Shown here: positions 48,456 through 59,558 of the stretch, one piece after another
How positions within the stretch are numbered: the first letter of the stretch is position 1
How the letters are laid out: each line of letters opens with the position of its first letter
From: Pandoraea norimbergensis
Lineage (GTDB): Bacteria > Pseudomonadota > Gammaproteobacteria > Burkholderiales > Burkholderiaceae
Reading direction: 5' to 3'
NCBI RefSeq assembly: GCF_001465545.3
Contig: NZ_CP013480.3
Coordinates: 2,914,001 to 2,978,000, forward strand
DNA length: 64,000 nucleotides
Made by a program: the position numbers and the translations under genes
Notes under the pieces: model-generated
What the model saw: the letters and a program-made list of their open reading frames with translations, nothing else
Database searches by the model: none
What the model was told of the DNA's origin: nothing

Positions 48456-48833
48456 ATGAAATTCCTGCGGATTTGCTGCCTCTTTCTGCTTTGCGCCGTG
48501 CTGCCCATCAGTGGGCTGGCGGCCAGCGGCTTGACCGGCGCTTGTCCGATGCAGATGTCGCCGTCGGCGGACGATGGCGCCACGGTCGACATGGCCGCCA
48601 TGGCAGCGGATATGGCCGGCTGCGATTCCATGAAAGCCCCCGACGGCGTCAAGCTCAAAGCGCCGTTCTGCAAAGCCACCACCCAGTGCCAACTGGGCAG
48701 CCTGTATCACCCGGTCGACCTGCCGTCGGCCACCCGCCCCTTCGGCCCCATGACAGCCGTCACGTTCGCCTACGCCGACACCCTCAGCGTGCGCGCCCCC
48801 GACGGCCCGTGGCGCCCGCCCACATCGCTCTGA
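48456..48833 (+). CDS. Exported methionine-rich protein upstream of cus operon
   Basis: A 125-residue exported protein: signal peptide to about residue 23 (CLFLLCAVLPISGLAA), then a segment rich in Met, Cys and Asp (CPMQMSPSADDGATVDMAAMAADMAGCDSMKAP), followed by two cysteines in CKATTQC. Methionine/cysteine clusters like this bind Cu(I) or Ag(I) in the periplasm. It is 98 bp upstream of the efflux channel gene and probably the first gene of the copper/silver operon. The family is not recognised by name. Confidence 0.75.
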   Translation: MKFLRICCLFLLCAVLPISGLAASGLTGACPMQMSPSADDGATVDMAAMAADMAGCDSMKAPDGVKLKAPFCKATTQCQLGSLYHPVDLPSATRPFGPMTAVTFAYADTLSVRAPDGPWRPPTSL

Positions 48834-48931
48834 CCCCAGCTAGTTGTTAATCAAGGCTCGTCGCGCAGGCGGCGAAGTTGCTCCATACGGAGCGCGAATC
48901 CCTATGGGGTTCGTCGATTCGGGGTTCTACC

Positions 48932-50254
48932 ATGCATCCGATTCCCGGTGCGTCCATTCGCTGGCGCACCCGAACGCACTCGTGCGTTCTCTTCATCACG
49001 CTCGCTCTCGTTGGCGCTAGTGCACCTAGTGCATTCGCACAAGAGAACAGCGCGACACAATCCGTCCCCTTCACGCTTGAAGCCGCGCTTCAGTCGGCGG
49101 TAACACGCTCTGCCAGCATGCAAGCGGCGCAGGCGTCCGTCCGGTCTAGTGCCGAGGCCGCGGTGAAAGCCGGGCAACTGCCTGACCCGATGCTCAAAGC
49201 GGGCATCGACAACTTGCCCATCAACGGCGACCAGCGCTTTACCGTCGGGCAGGACTTCATGACGATGCGCCGTATCGGCATCGAACAGGAGTGGGTCTCG
49301 TCGGAGAAACGGCAACTGCGCACCGCGCTGGGCAACCGCAGAGTCGACCGCGAGCGCGCGGCGTATCTCGCGCAAGTGGCCAATGTCCGGCAGCAGACCG
49401 CGACGGCGTGGCTCAATGCCGCGTATGCCAAACGGGCCCTCACGTTGCAGCAGGCGCTGGTCATGCACATGACCCACGAACTCGGTGCGACGCGGGCGTC
49501 GTATCGCGGGGCCAAGGCCTCAGCCGCCGACGTGGCGCAAGCGCAGGTGATGCTCGGTCAGGCGCAGGATCAACGCCTCAAGGCCCAGCAAACGCTCCAG
49601 TCCACCCTCATCGCCCTGTCTCGCTGGACAACCGCTACGGTCGGCGATGTGGTTGGCGACCCGCCTGCCACCGACTCGGTGGTGCCGTCGTTACCGCCGG
49701 AGCAGTTGGATCGGGTGCAACCCGCGCTGATTTCGGCCGAAGCCGATATCGCCGCCGCTGACGCTGATACCTCGGTCGCACGCAGCGACCGCACACCGAA
49801 CTGGAGCTGGGAGCTCGCCTACCAGCAACGCGGCAGCCAGTACTCGAACATGGTGTCGGTCGGCGTGAGCATTCCTCTGCCCATCCACCGGGGCAGCCGT
49901 CAGGACCGCGATGTGGCGGAAAAGGCCGAGTTGGGCACTCGTGCGCGGCTGGTGTACGAGGACACGCAACGACAAGTGCAAGCCGACATCCACAACCTCG
50001 CCACTCTCATCGAGAACGGCCACCAGCGTCTGACCAATCTGAACGGCACGCTGCTGCCTGCCGCCGATCAGCGCGTGCAGTTAGCCACCGCTGCCTATCA
50101 GGCGGGCAACGGCGCACTGACCGACATCTTCGCGGCCAAGCGGGCGCAGTTGGAAGCGCAGTTGCAGGCGCTGGACGTACAGCGCGACACCTCGCTGGCA
50201 TGGGCACAACTCGAATATCAAGTGGTCCCGCCCAGCATGGCGGCGGACCAATGA
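48932..50254 (+). CDS. Outer-membrane efflux channel (CusC/TolC family)
   Basis: A 440-residue TolC-type protein forming the outer-membrane duct of a heavy-metal RND pump. A signal peptide ends at about residue 38 (PSAFAQ). Two repeats of the OEP domain follow, each with long alanine/glutamine-rich helices such as AYLAQVANVRQQTATAWLNAAYAKRALTLQQALV. The ATG at 48932 is chosen because it gives the signal peptide; a TTG at 48878 is possible. No N-terminal lipobox is seen, unlike E. coli CusC. Immediately followed by the adaptor and pump genes. Confidence 0.88.
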   Translation: MHPIPGASIRWRTRTHSCVLFITLALVGASAPSAFAQENSATQSVPFTLEAALQSAVTRSASMQAAQASVRSSAEAAVKAGQLPDPMLKAGIDNLPINGDQRFTVGQDFMTMRRIGIEQEWVSSEKRQLRTALGNRRVDRERAAYLAQVANVRQQTATAWLNAAYAKRALTLQQALVMHMTHELGATRASYRGAKASAADVAQAQVMLGQAQDQRLKAQQTLQSTLIALSRWTTATVGDVVGDPPATDSVVPSLPPEQLDRVQPALISAEADIAAADADTSVARSDRTPNWSWELAYQQRGSQYSNMVSVGVSIPLPIHRGSRQDRDVAEKAELGTRARLVYEDTQRQVQADIHNLATLIENGHQRLTNLNGTLLPAADQRVQLATAAYQAGNGALTDIFAAKRAQLEAQLQALDVQRDTSLAWAQLEYQVVPPSMAADQ

Positions 50255-50265
50255 GGGAGACGAAC

Positions 50266-51816
50266 ATGAACAAAAAACCTCTGGTCATCGGTATTGCCGG
50301 ATTATTTGCGGCCGCTGCGCTGCTCGGTGCGGGCTATGTTGCAGGCAAGCGCGAAGCGGCGCCGATGTCGACATCGCCGTCGGCAACCACAACGGCTGAC
50401 GGCAAGGCCGACGCCGCGCCGACCGGCACCGCCGCGCGCAAGGTGCTGTACTGGCACGATCCGATGCAGCCGAATCAGCACTTCGACAAGCCCGGCAAAT
50501 CGCCCTTCATGGACATGCAACTGGTGCCGGTCTATGCCGACGAAGCGGCCTCGAACGGCATCAAGATCAATGCTGATCTACAGCAGAATCTGGGCATCCG
50601 CTACGCGACGGTCCGTCGGCAGGCGGTCAGCGAAAGCTTCGAGGCGGTGGGCAGTACTCAATTCGACGAGTCGCAGGCGGACGTCGTCCAGTCGCGCGTG
50701 ACCGGCTACATCGACCGCCTGTATGCGAGTGCGCCGATGCAACGGGTGAAGCAAGGCGCGCCGATTGCGTCGCTGTACGTGCCGGACTGGTTGCCGCCGC
50801 AAGAGGAGTACCTCGCGCTCAAACGCAGCCACATGGATGACGGCATGCTCGCCGCCGCGCGCGCCCGCATGCGCGCTTTGTCCATTCCCGATGGATTGAT
50901 TTCGGCGTTGGATCGGACCGGCACGGTGCAAACGCACGTTGTGTTGCCGGCCCCGCGTGCCGGGGTGCTGACCGAGTTGAACGTGCGCAACGGGGCGATG
51001 GTCACGCCGGGGCAGACGCTGGCGAAAGTCGCCGGCCTCGCAAAGCTCTGGGTCATCGTCGACATTCCCGAGGCGATGGCCGCCCGCGTGCAGCCGGGCA
51101 TGACCATCGACGCCACGTTGGCCACCGACGCGTCACAACACATCACCGGCCGGATTCGCGAAATTCTGCCGGGCATCAACCCGAACAGCCGCACACTGGC
51201 CGCCCGCCTTGAACTCGACAACGCCGATGGCAAGCTCACGCCCGGCATGTGGCTCCGCGTTCGCATCGTGGGCCAAGCGGTGGCCCCGCGCTTGCTCGTG
51301 CCTTCCAAGGCGATCATCGCCACCGGCAAACGCACGGTCGTCATCGTCCAGAACGGCGACGGCCGTCTGCAACCGGTCAACGTCACGGTCGGCGGCGACT
51401 TCGGCAACGACACAGAGATCCTGAGCGGACTGAGCGACGGCCAGCGCGTCGTGGCGTCGGGTCAATTCCTCATCGACTCGGAGGCCAGCCTGAAATCGGT
51501 GTTGCCTATCGCGGACGCCGTGTCGCCAACGGCACCCGACAAGCCCGCCAGCGCACCGGCGGCTGCCGGGTCGAGTGCATCGCCGACGTACGAAACGACG
51601 GGCAAGGTCGAATCGGTCACCCCCGAGGGAATCACGTTTTCGCATCAACCCGTACCGGCGCTCGGCTGGCCCGCGATGACGATGTCGTTCGGCAAATCGT
51701 CGCCCACGGCCTTTGCCGACGTGAAACCGGGCCAGACGCTGCACTTCGTGTTCCGGCAAACGGACGACGGCTACCAACTGACGAAGGTCGAGCCTGTCGG
51801 CGGAGGCCAGCGATGA
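50266..51816 (+). CDS. cusB: RND adaptor CusB with C-terminal CusF-like domain
   Basis: A periplasmic membrane-fusion protein of 516 residues. In order: an N-terminal anchor/signal ([27 protein letters not shown]); a heavy-metal-binding domain ([29 protein letters not shown], about 62-90); the barrel-sandwich and helical hairpin of CusB (up to about 430); an Ala/Pro linker; and finally a domain of about 75 residues ([36 protein letters not shown]) that is a CusF fold with the copper-binding His, Trp, Met and Met. A fused metallochaperone can pass Cu(I)/Ag(I) directly to the pump. Shine-Dalgarno GGGAG; the stop overlaps cusA (ATGA). Confidence 0.92.
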   Translation: MNKKPLVIGIAGLFAAAALLGAGYVAGKREAAPMSTSPSATTTADGKADAAPTGTAARKVLYWHDPMQPNQHFDKPGKSPFMDMQLVPVYADEAASNGIKINADLQQNLGIRYATVRRQAVSESFEAVGSTQFDESQADVVQSRVTGYIDRLYASAPMQRVKQGAPIASLYVPDWLPPQEEYLALKRSHMDDGMLAAARARMRALSIPDGLISALDRTGTVQTHVVLPAPRAGVLTELNVRNGAMVTPGQTLAKVAGLAKLWVIVDIPEAMAARVQPGMTIDATLATDASQHITGRIREILPGINPNSRTLAARLELDNADGKLTPGMWLRVRIVGQAVAPRLLVPSKAIIATGKRTVVIVQNGDGRLQPVNVTVGGDFGNDTEILSGLSDGQRVVASGQFLIDSEASLKSVLPIADAVSPTAPDKPASAPAAAGSSASPTYETTGKVESVTPEGITFSHQPVPALGWPAMTMSFGKSSPTAFADVKPGQTLHFVFRQTDDGYQLTKVEPVGGGQR

Positions 51817-54800
51817 TTGCGCGCATCATTCATTGGTCGATTCACAACCGCTTTCTCGTGTTGCTGGCGACCCTACTCGTCGCGGCGTGGGGCGTGTATT
51901 CGCTTGCGCGAACGCCGCTCGATGCCCTCCCCGATCTGTCGGACACGCAGGTCATCATCAAGGCGTCGTATCCGGGCAAGGCACCGCAGGTCATCGAAGA
52001 TCAGGTGACCTACCCGCTGACGACAACGTTGCTCGGCGTGCCGGGTGCCAAGACGATTCGCGCGTATTCGTCGTTCGGCGATGCCTTCATCTACGTGCTC
52101 TTCGACGACAAGACCGACCAGTACTGGGCGCGCTCGCGCGTGCTCGAGTACCTCAATCAGGTGCAAAGCCGCTTGCCGCAAGGCGCGACCGTAGCTCTTG
52201 GACCGGATGCCACGGGCGTGGGCTGGGTCTACGAGTACGCGCTCGTCGACCGCACCGGCAAACATGACTTGGGACAGTTGCGCGCGCTCAACGACTGGTT
52301 CATCAAGTTCGAGCTGAAGTCGGTGCCGGACGTTGCCGAGGTGGCGTCGCTTGGCGGGATGGTCCGGCAGTATCAGGTCGTCCTCGATCCGGACAAGCTG
52401 CGCGCCTACGGCATCACGCACAGTGCCGTGATCGACGCGTTGACGAAGGCCAATCAGGCCTCGGGCGGCTCGGTGGTGGAAATGGCCGAATCGGAATACA
52501 TGGTCCGCTCCACCGGCTATCTTCAAACGCTCGACGATTTCCGCCACATCCCGCTGCGCAGCGACGACGCAGGCACGCCGGTACTGCTCGGCGATGTGGC
52601 ACGCATCCAGATCGGCCCCGAAATGCGGCGTGGCATCGCTGAATTGAACGGCGAAGGTGAAGTTGCCGGCGGGGTCATCGTCATGCGCTCGGGCAAGAAC
52701 GCGTTGACGACGATCGATGGCGTCAAGGCCCGGCTGGCTGACCTGAAGAAGTCGCTGCCGCCGGGTGTCGAGGTAGTCACGACGTACGACCGGTCGCAAC
52801 TGATCGAGCGCGCGGTCGACAACCTCAAAGACAAGCTGATCGAAGAGTTCATCATCGTCGGGCTGGTCTGCGCGGTCTTTCTGTTCCATTTGCGCAGCGC
52901 GTTCGTTGCCATCTTGTCATTGCCGCTGGGCGTGCTGGCCGCCTTCATCGTCATGCGCTATCAGGGCGTGAACGCCAACCTGATGTCGTTGGGCGGTATC
53001 GCCATCGCCATTGGCGCGATGATCGACGCGGCCATCGTCATGATCGAGAACGCGCACAAGCATCTGGAAGCGTTCGAGCATGCGCACCCCGCCACGCCCC
53101 TCACCGGGGCGAAGCGATGGCAGTTGATCGCCGATTCGGCCGCCGAAGTCGGGCCAGCGTTGTTCTTCTCGCTGCTGATCATCACGCTGTCGTTCATCCC
53201 GGTGTTCTCACTCGAAGGACAGGAAGGCAAGCTGTTCTCGCCGCTCGCGTTCACCAAGACCTACACGATCGCAGCGGCGGCCGGGCTGTCGGTAACGCTC
53301 GTACCGGTGCTGATGGGCTACCTGATTCGCGGGCGCATTCCGCACGAGGCGTCCAATCCCATCAATCGGGTCTTGATCCGGCTCTACCGGCCATTGCTGG
53401 AGCGAACCCTGCGGCGTCCGTGGGTCACCATCGGCATCGCCGTCGTGGCGCTGATGCTGACGGCGATCCCTATTTCGCGGCTGGGCGGTGAGTTTCTGCC
53501 GCCGCTCGACGAAGGCGACTTGCTCTACATGCCGACCGCGTTGCCGGGCATTTCGGCAGCCAAAGCTACGGAATTGCTCCAGCAGACGGACCGCCTGATC
53601 AAGACTGTGCCGGAAGTTGCGACCGTCTTTGGCAAATCGGGGCGCGCGGATACAGCCACGGACCCGGCGCCGCTGGAAATGTTCGAGACCACGATTCAGT
53701 TCAAGCCGCGCAGCGAATGGCGGCCGGGCATGACGCCGGAGAAGCTGGTCGATGAACTGGACCGCACGGTCAAGGTGCCGGGGTTATCGAACGTCTGGGT
53801 GCCGCCCATCCGGAACCGGCTCGACATGCTGTCTACCGGCATCAAGACCCCCGTGGGCGTGAAGATCTCAGGGCCCGATCTCACGCAGATCGACAAGATC
53901 GCCACGCAAGTCGAGGCGGCGGTGAAGCCGGTGCCGGGTGTGACGTCGGCGCTTGCAGAGCGTCTGAACGGTGGCCGCTACATCGATGTGGACGTCAACC
54001 GGCAGGCGGCAGCCCGCTACAACCTGTCGGTGGCAGACGTGCAGTCGGTCGTGTCGTCAGCGATTGGCGGCGAGAACGTCGGCGAAGTGATCGCGGGCCG
54101 GGAGCGGTTTCCCATCAACGTGCGGTATCCCCGGGAAGTTCGCGATTCGCTTGAGTCGCTGCGGCAGTTGCCGGTCGTCACCGACCGGGGCGCGCAGATC
54201 CGGCTGGCCGATGTGGCCGATATCAAGCTCACCGACGGGCCGCCCATGATCCGCAGCGAAAATGCCCGGCTGGCCGGCTACGTCTACGTGGACATTCGGG
54301 ACACCGATCTTCAGACGGCGGTCAAGGCCATGCAGCACGCGGTGGCACAGAAGGTCGTGCTGCCGCCGGGCTATTCCATCGCGTGGTCGGGTCAGTTCGA
54401 ATATCTGGAACGTGCCGCCACGACACTGCGCACGGTGATTCCGATCACACTCGCAGTCATCTTTATCCTCCTGTTCCTCACATTCAACTCGGCGGCAGAC
54501 GCCGCCCTGCTGATGTCGACGGTGCCCTTCGCACTGGTCGGCGGCTTCTGGCTCATCTGGATGCTGGGTCACGCCGTGTCGGTCGCCACGTCGGTCGGCT
54601 TCATCGCGCTGGCCGGTGTCGCGGCGGAATTCGGCGTCGTGATGCTGCTGTATCTGAAGGGCGCCCTCAACCGCCGGTTGGCCCTCGGCGAACCGTTGAG
54701 CGAAGCCATGCTCAGTGACGCCATTCGCGAAGGCGCCGTGCTGCGGGTGCGTCCGAAAGCCATGACGGTGGCCGTCGTGCTCGCCGGTCTTGTACCGATC

Positions 54801-55028
54801 ATGGTCGGACATGGCACCGGTTCGGAAGTCATGCAGCGCATTGCCGCGCCGATGGTCGGCGGCATGGTCACGGCACCGTTGCTCTCAATGTTCGTTATCC
54901 CCGCCGCCTGGTTCTTACTCCAGCGTCGCCGCTTGCGACAAGCGCAGCGCGCTGGCCCCGATGCAACACCCCCGGTTGTTTCCTCTGGCACAGAAGTGCC
55001 TTCCATTACCTCTGGAGAAATGCAATGA
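51813..55028 (+). CDS. cusA: Copper/silver RND efflux pump CusA (HME family)
   Basis: A 1071-residue trimeric inner-membrane pump that exports Cu(I)/Ag(I) with CusB and CusC. The N-terminal helix and [35 protein letters not shown] stretch are standard for heavy-metal RND proteins. Helix 4 carries [23 protein letters not shown] with the proton-relay aspartate region. The periplasmic part includes KIPMWxPP-like [26 protein letters not shown], as in monovalent-metal CusA. It overlaps both cusB and cusF by 4 bp. Confidence 0.95.
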   Translation: MIARIIHWSIHNRFLVLLATLLVAAWGVYSLARTPLDALPDLSDTQVIIKASYPGKAPQVIEDQVTYPLTTTLLGVPGAKTIRAYSSFGDAFIYVLFDDKTDQYWARSRVLEYLNQVQSRLPQGATVALGPDATGVGWVYEYALVDRTGKHDLGQLRALNDWFIKFELKSVPDVAEVASLGGMVRQYQVVLDPDKLRAYGITHSAVIDALTKANQASGGSVVEMAESEYMVRSTGYLQTLDDFRHIPLRSDDAGTPVLLGDVARIQIGPEMRRGIAELNGEGEVAGGVIVMRSGKNALTTIDGVKARLADLKKSLPPGVEVVTTYDRSQLIERAVDNLKDKLIEEFIIVGLVCAVFLFHLRSAFVAILSLPLGVLAAFIVMRYQGVNANLMSLGGIAIAIGAMIDAAIVMIENAHKHLEAFEHAHPATPLTGAKRWQLIADSAAEVGPALFFSLLIITLSFIPVFSLEGQEGKLFSPLAFTKTYTIAAAAGLSVTLVPVLMGYLIRGRIPHEASNPINRVLIRLYRPLLERTLRRPWVTIGIAVVALMLTAIPISRLGGEFLPPLDEGDLLYMPTALPGISAAKATELLQQTDRLIKTVPEVATVFGKSGRADTATDPAPLEMFETTIQFKPRSEWRPGMTPEKLVDELDRTVKVPGLSNVWVPPIRNRLDMLSTGIKTPVGVKISGPDLTQIDKIATQVEAAVKPVPGVTSALAERLNGGRYIDVDVNRQAAARYNLSVADVQSVVSSAIGGENVGEVIAGRERFPINVRYPREVRDSLESLRQLPVVTDRGAQIRLADVADIKLTDGPPMIRSENARLAGYVYVDIRDTDLQTAVKAMQHAVAQKVVLPPGYSIAWSGQFEYLERAATTLRTVIPITLAVIFILLFLTFNSAADAALLMSTVPFALVGGFWLIWMLGHAVSVATSVGFIALAGVAAEFGVVMLLYLKGALNRRLALGEPLSEAMLSDAIREGAVLRVRPKAMTVAVVLAGLVPIMVGHGTGSEVMQRIAAPMVGGMVTAPLLSMFVIPAAWFLLQRRRLRQAQRAGPDATPPVVSSGTEVPSITSGEMQ

Positions 55029-55408
55029 AGATGACGTCAATGACGATGCTGGCGATGACAGTGCTTGCCGCGAGTTCGACCGCCGCCTTTGCGGCAGGCG
55101 ATATGGGCAACATGAGCAACATGGGCAATATGAACGGCATGGCCATGTCGCCGTCGGCGCAAGGCACCAAGCCCGCCGCCGCAGGACAGCTCACGGATGC
55201 CGTGGTGCGCAAAACGGACACCGCCACGGGGATGGTCACCATCAAGCACGGGCCGCTGGAGAACGTCGGCATGCCGGCGATGACGATGGCGTTCAAGACC
55301 CGCGATGCCGCCATGGCCGCGCAGGTACATGAGGGCGACAAGGTCAAGGTGCGCGTGGAGAACGTGAACGGCACCATGACCATCGTCAGGATGGAAAAGC
55401 AGAACTAA
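55025..55408 (+). CDS. cusF: CusF periplasmic copper/silver chaperone
   Basis: A 127-residue exported protein: a signal peptide to about residue 24 (TAAFAAG), a methionine-rich spacer ([18 protein letters not shown]), then the small beta-barrel, with [34 protein letters not shown]. It keeps His, Trp-equivalent region and the MPAMTM methionines that bind Cu(I)/Ag(I). It delivers metal to CusB. Because cusB already carries a CusF domain, this operon has two chaperone modules. Last gene of the operon; start overlaps the cusA stop. Confidence 0.93.
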   Translation: MKMTSMTMLAMTVLAASSTAAFAAGDMGNMSNMGNMNGMAMSPSAQGTKPAAAGQLTDAVVRKTDTATGMVTIKHGPLENVGMPAMTMAFKTRDAAMAAQVHEGDKVKVRVENVNGTMTIVRMEKQN

Positions 55409-55486
55409 GGCGATGAACCCGGGGCGACGTGCTGCAACGGTGCGCCGTCGCCCGGTTCCATCGATTGATGCGCTACAAGGAACGAA

Positions 55487-56422
55487 TCAAAGCCGGTCGT
55501 TCTCGTCCCGCGACGACGCGCCAGCTTCGCTGCGCGACTTGGCCTGCGTGATGTTGCTGTACGACGGCACGTCTTGCGTGAGCCAGACGTTCCCGCCAAT
55601 GACCGAACCCTGACCGATGGTGACGCGACCGAGAATCGTCGCGCCCGCGTAGATGACGACGTTGTCTTCCACAATCGGATGGCGCGCGAGGCCCTTGCGC
55701 GGATTGCCGTCGTCGTCCGCCGGGAAGCGTTTGGCGCCGAGCGTCACCGCCTGATACACCCGTACGCGCTGGCCCAGAATGGCCGTCTCGCCAATCACCA
55801 CACCCGTGCCGTGATCGATGAAGAAACCCGCACCGATCTGTGCGCCGGGATGAATATCGATGCCTGTTTCCGAGTGCGCCTGTTCGGCAATGATGCGGGC
55901 GAGCAGCGGCAGCTCGAGCCGGTACAGTTCATGCGCGAGACGATGGTGAATCATCGCGTGAATGCCCGGATAGCACAGCAGCACCTCATCCACGCTGCCT
56001 GCTGCCGGGTCGCCCTGATAGGCCGCCAGCACGTCGCAATCGAGCAGTTCGCGAATCTGCGGCAGGCGCCGTGCAAACTCCTGAACCGCCACGTGGGCGC
56101 GCTCTTCCACCAGCGTCGCGTCGATGTCGGTGTCGTGCCGGTCTTTGTATCGCCACTCAAGCCGCACCTGTTCCGCCAAGCCGTTCAGTGCACTGGCAAG
56201 CGCATGGCCGACGTAGTAGTTTTCGCCCTGCTGGTGGAGTTCGAGCGGGCCGAGCCGCATCGGAAACAGTACGCCCTTGAGCAACCCGACAACGTCGGCG
56301 AGTCGCTCGCGTGACGGCAGGTCGCGCCCGCCGGGTTCGAGAAAACGCCGTTGCCGTTCGCGCCAGCGAACGCGCGCGGCGTGCAATGAGGTAACGACGT
56401 CGTCAATATCAAACGCTGCCAC
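55487..56422 (-). CDS. Serine O-acetyltransferase (EpsC-like)
   Basis: Makes O-acetylserine for cysteine synthesis. The 311-residue protein has a long helical N-terminal domain and, from about residue 185, the left-handed beta-helix hexapeptide repeats typical of serine acetyltransferase (HSETGIDIHPGAQIGAGFFIDHGTGVVIGETAILGQRVRVYQAVTLGAKRF). The C-terminal part ends with GNVWLTQDVPSYSN. It lies downstream of an organosulfur-type ABC importer on the same strand, consistent with sulfur assimilation. The gap of about 93 bp leaves open whether it is in the same operon. Confidence 0.92.
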   Translation of the reverse strand: MAAFDIDDVVTSLHAARVRWRERQRRFLEPGGRDLPSRERLADVVGLLKGVLFPMRLGPLELHQQGENYYVGHALASALNGLAEQVRLEWRYKDRHDTDIDATLVEERAHVAVQEFARRLPQIRELLDCDVLAAYQGDPAAGSVDEVLLCYPGIHAMIHHRLAHELYRLELPLLARIIAEQAHSETGIDIHPGAQIGAGFFIDHGTGVVIGETAILGQRVRVYQAVTLGAKRFPADDDGNPRKGLARHPIVEDNVVIYAGATILGRVTIGQGSVIGGNVWLTQDVPSYSNITQAKSRSEAGASSRDENDRL

Positions 56423-56515
56423 GAGTGATGCTCCTGCTTTTGAAATTGCCTCGGCGGCAATGAAATGTCGAAATGAGGCGCGTGCCGCTACCGGTCGCTA
56501 GGCCTGGCGTTCGCT

Positions 56516-57445
56516 TCACGCCGTCTGCATGCCCCAGCGCCGCACGGTCACGCGCGCCAGCGTGTCGAAGACCAGATGCTCGACGATGAGCCCGATCACG
56601 ATCACCGTCAGCAAACCGGCAAACACGCGATCGGTATAAAGCTCGTTGCGGTTCTGGTAGATGTACCACCCCAGCCCGCCGCCGCCCGTATTCGCACCGA
56701 ACACCAGTTCTGCGGCGATCAACGTGCGCCACGCAAACGCCCAGCCGACCCGCAGCCCCGACAGTACCGAAGGCAGTGCCGCCGGGGTGAGAATCCACGC
56801 CACCTGCCGCAATCCGGAGAGTCCGTAGTTGCGCCCGATCATGCGCAGCGTCGGCGAAACCGCCTCAAAACCGGTGTAGATGCTCAACGCCAGCGGCCAT
56901 AGTACCGCGTGTACGAGAACGAAGAGCAAGCTGCCCGTGCCCAGCCCGAACCACAGCAGTGCCAACGGTAGCAACGCGATGGAGGGCAACGGGTTGAACA
57001 TGCCGGTCAGTAGCGCCAGCAGATCCCGCCCGGTTGCACTGGCCATCGCGAGCGACGTCAGCGCGAAGGCACAGAGCACCCCCAGCGCGTAGCCACGCAG
57101 CAACACCCACAGCGACGCGGCGGTACGGCTCAGTAACTCGCCGCTGACCCATCCGTCCCACCAAGCACGGGCCGTGGCGCCCGCCCCCGGCAGGAGCAGA
57201 TCGTTATCGACCAGGCGTGCTGCGACTTCCCACAGCACGATCAGCACGATGCCAATGGCAAGCTTGCGCCAGACGGTGACGGGGATCGCCCATCGGTTCG
57301 GCTGAGTATCGACGGATACGTTTGACTCGGCTTCGGCCTCGACGACCTCTGCGCGCGTGGTGGCACGGCGCGGCGTACGCGGATAAATGCGCTCCTGACG
57401 CTGCGCAGGCCGCAGCCGGACGACTTCGGACGGCAACTGGCTCAC
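56516..57445 (-). CDS. ABC transporter permease (SsuC/TauC type)
   Basis: A 309-residue inner-membrane subunit of an importer for sulfonates, taurine or similar compounds. After a hydrophilic N-terminus it has about six membrane segments and the cytoplasmic coupling loop EAVSPTLRMIGRNYGLSGLRQVAWILTPAALPSVLSGLRVGWAFAWRTLIAAELVFG, the E-A-A-x3-G-x9-I-x-L-P-like motif of the family. The start overlaps the stop of the ATPase gene (ATGA). The group is SBP-ATPase-permease on the minus strand. Confidence 0.92.
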   Translation of the reverse strand: MSQLPSEVVRLRPAQRQERIYPRTPRRATTRAEVVEAEAESNVSVDTQPNRWAIPVTVWRKLAIGIVLIVLWEVAARLVDNDLLLPGAGATARAWWDGWVSGELLSRTAASLWVLLRGYALGVLCAFALTSLAMASATGRDLLALLTGMFNPLPSIALLPLALLWFGLGTGSLLFVLVHAVLWPLALSIYTGFEAVSPTLRMIGRNYGLSGLRQVAWILTPAALPSVLSGLRVGWAFAWRTLIAAELVFGANTGGGGLGWYIYQNRNELYTDRVFAGLLTVIVIGLIVEHLVFDTLARVTVRRWGMQTA

Positions 57446-58236
57446 AACGCCTCCTTGCCGTATTGGCGCGGCACCGGCTCATCCTCGCCGAACAACAGAT
57501 CATGAATGCGGGTTGCGGCTCGCTGAAACGCGGGTGTACCCACGTCGTCGAGCGAGAACGCACCTGCATCGAGTTCTGCACGCAGACGGCCGGGCTGGGC
57601 GTCGAGCAAGACAATGCGGTTGCCCACAATCAGGGCCTCTTCAATGGAATGGGTCACGAAGATGAGCGTCACACGCGTGTCGTCCCACAGTCGCAGAAGC
57701 TCCTCCTGCATACGGGAGCGGGTCAGCGCATCGAGCGCGGCGAACGGCTCGTCCATGAGCAGCACACGCGGGCGCACCGCGAGCGCGCGGGCAATCGCCA
57801 CACGCTGCTTCATGCCGCCAGACAGCGTGTGCGGAAAGGCGTTGGCATAGCGCGAGAGTCCGACCTTATCCAAAGTCTCCAACGCTCGCTCACGCGCTTC
57901 CTGCCGGGAAAGCCTCAACGCCGCACGCAACGGAAACATGACGTTCTGCACAACCGTCTTCCACGGCGCTAGTTGATCGAACTCCTGAAACACGACCATG
58001 CGATCGATGCCGGGCTTGTCGATGCGTTGCCCATCGAGCCGAATCTCGCCACGCGTCGGGTTCACAAACCCGGCAATGGTCTTGAGCAAGGTCGATTTGC
58101 CGCAGCCGGACGGCCCGAGCAGCACGAAGCGATCGCCGTCATGAACATCGAACGACACCTCGCTCACCGCCTGTACACGCCGCCCATGGCTGCGAAACTC
58201 GATATCGAGGCCGCTGACCTCCAGCACCACCGCCAT
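57442..58236 (-). CDS. ABC transporter ATPase (SsuB/TauB type)
   Basis: A 264-residue ATP-binding subunit. Walker A is GPSGCGKST (about residues 39-47), the Q-loop reads MVVFQEFDQLAPWKTVVQNVMFPL, the signature is LSGGMKQRVAIARAL, Walker B RVLLMDEPFAALD, and the H-loop THSIEEAL. This is the sulfonate/nitrate/taurine subfamily. The start at 58236 is 2 bp before the binding-protein stop. Its product would power import with the permease at 56516. Confidence 0.95.
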   Translation of the reverse strand: MAVVLEVSGLDIEFRSHGRRVQAVSEVSFDVHDGDRFVLLGPSGCGKSTLLKTIAGFVNPTRGEIRLDGQRIDKPGIDRMVVFQEFDQLAPWKTVVQNVMFPLRAALRLSRQEARERALETLDKVGLSRYANAFPHTLSGGMKQRVAIARALAVRPRVLLMDEPFAALDALTRSRMQEELLRLWDDTRVTLIFVTHSIEEALIVGNRIVLLDAQPGRLRAELDAGAFSLDDVGTPAFQRAATRIHDLLFGEDEPVPRQYGKEAL

Positions 58237-58237
58237 C

Positions 58238-59314
58238 TCAGCTCCCCTGCCCCAGCGCGGGTTCTGCGAAGAAGTAGTCGCGCCACGACACCGGTTTGTG
58301 GCGCACGGCACCCACGCGCTGCATGAACTGCGCCAGTCCGAGCGTGTTTTGCGGCGTAATCGAAAAGTCGACCTTCGGGTCTTTGATGATGCTCACCAGC
58401 AGCTTCTTGTCTGTCTTCGCCTGATTCACCCGGATGTAGATATCGGCGGCGGCCTCCGGCTGGTGCTTGACGAAGTCGGCCGCCCGGGCGAGCGCGAGCA
58501 CGAAGGCGCGATACGTCTTGGGGTTGTCGTTGCGGTATTTCTCGGTCGTGTAGAGCACCGTGGCCGAACTCGGGCCGCCGAGCACCTCGTACGAATCGAG
58601 CACGATGTGGGCGTTCGGGTTGGCGGCCAACTCCTGCTCCTGAAACGGCGGCGTGCCGAAATGGCCCGTGATCTCGGTGCCGCCCGCAATGATCGCGGCG
58701 GCAGCGTCCGGATGCGCCATGGTCTGTGTGAGCTTGTCGAGCCGGTCGAATGATCCGTCGCCCCATTGTTTGGCCGCCGCGTATTGGAGCACGCGCGACT
58801 GAACCGAGACGCTCACGGCGGGCAACGCAATGCGGTCCTTCTCAGTGAAGTCGGCAATCGTGCGCACCTTCGGATTGTTGCTGATGAGGTAGTACGGCAG
58901 GCTGCCCAGCGACGCCACGCCCTTCACGTTCTGGCGGCCATACGTCCGGTCCCAGACCGTGATGAGCGGCCCGACCCCCGCCCCGGCGATATCGATCGCA
59001 CCCGAGAGCAAAGCATCGTTGATGGCGGCCCCGCCCGAGAGCTTCGCCCAGTCGACCTTGACGTCCACGCCAAGCTTGCGGCCCTCCTGCTCGATCAGTT
59101 GCTGATCGCGTACCACGTTGAGCAGCAAATAGACGATGCCAAATTGCTCGGCAATGCGAATGCGGCCTTCCGCATGCGCCGCCGGCACGGCAGTGGTTAG
59201 CGACAGGCCGATCAGCAGGATACGCAGCACGTGTCGACGAATGCCGGGCAGTTTGAAGCGTTGGGTTAGATGCGAAGGCGCGAGATTGTACTGAAGGGAA
59301 TTGGCAAAACGCAT
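58238..59314 (-). CDS. ABC substrate-binding protein (SsuA/NMT1 family)
   Basis: A 358-residue periplasmic binding protein, first gene of the importer operon. A leader with a hydrophobic stretch (VLRILLIGLSLTTAVPAAHA, about residues 28-48) precedes the mature protein: GRIRIAEQFGIVYLLLNVVRDQQLIEQEGRKLGV, followed by SGGAAINDALLSGAIDIAGAGVGPLITVWDRT. This resembles aliphatic sulfonate and taurine binding proteins. The signal is longer than average because of the chosen start; a later one is possible. Substrate not determined. Confidence 0.9.
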   Translation of the reverse strand: MRFANSLQYNLAPSHLTQRFKLPGIRRHVLRILLIGLSLTTAVPAAHAEGRIRIAEQFGIVYLLLNVVRDQQLIEQEGRKLGVDVKVDWAKLSGGAAINDALLSGAIDIAGAGVGPLITVWDRTYGRQNVKGVASLGSLPYYLISNNPKVRTIADFTEKDRIALPAVSVSVQSRVLQYAAAKQWGDGSFDRLDKLTQTMAHPDAAAAIIAGGTEITGHFGTPPFQEQELAANPNAHIVLDSYEVLGGPSSATVLYTTEKYRNDNPKTYRAFVLALARAADFVKHQPEAAADIYIRVNQAKTDKKLLVSIIKDPKVDFSITPQNTLGLAQFMQRVGAVRHKPVSWRDYFFAEPALGQGS

Positions 59315-59558
59315 GGCGGAGGGCGTCCTCAAGGGCGTGCGGGATATGTGCAGAGAAGCCCGAAAGTAGCGGCGCCGCGCCGTCGCGGTCAACGAAGCAA
59401 ATCAGACAAGGTTATGGCGCTCAGGCATAAGCCGTCGGGCCTTTGCCCACACCGTTCGGCCGCCCCGGCCCATTGGCCGCTCACGGTCTTGCCAAAGTCA
59501 CCTCAGTGATTTGCGTAGCAGAAATCACGCGAAGGACTGTCGGCTTGGTGACAGATCG

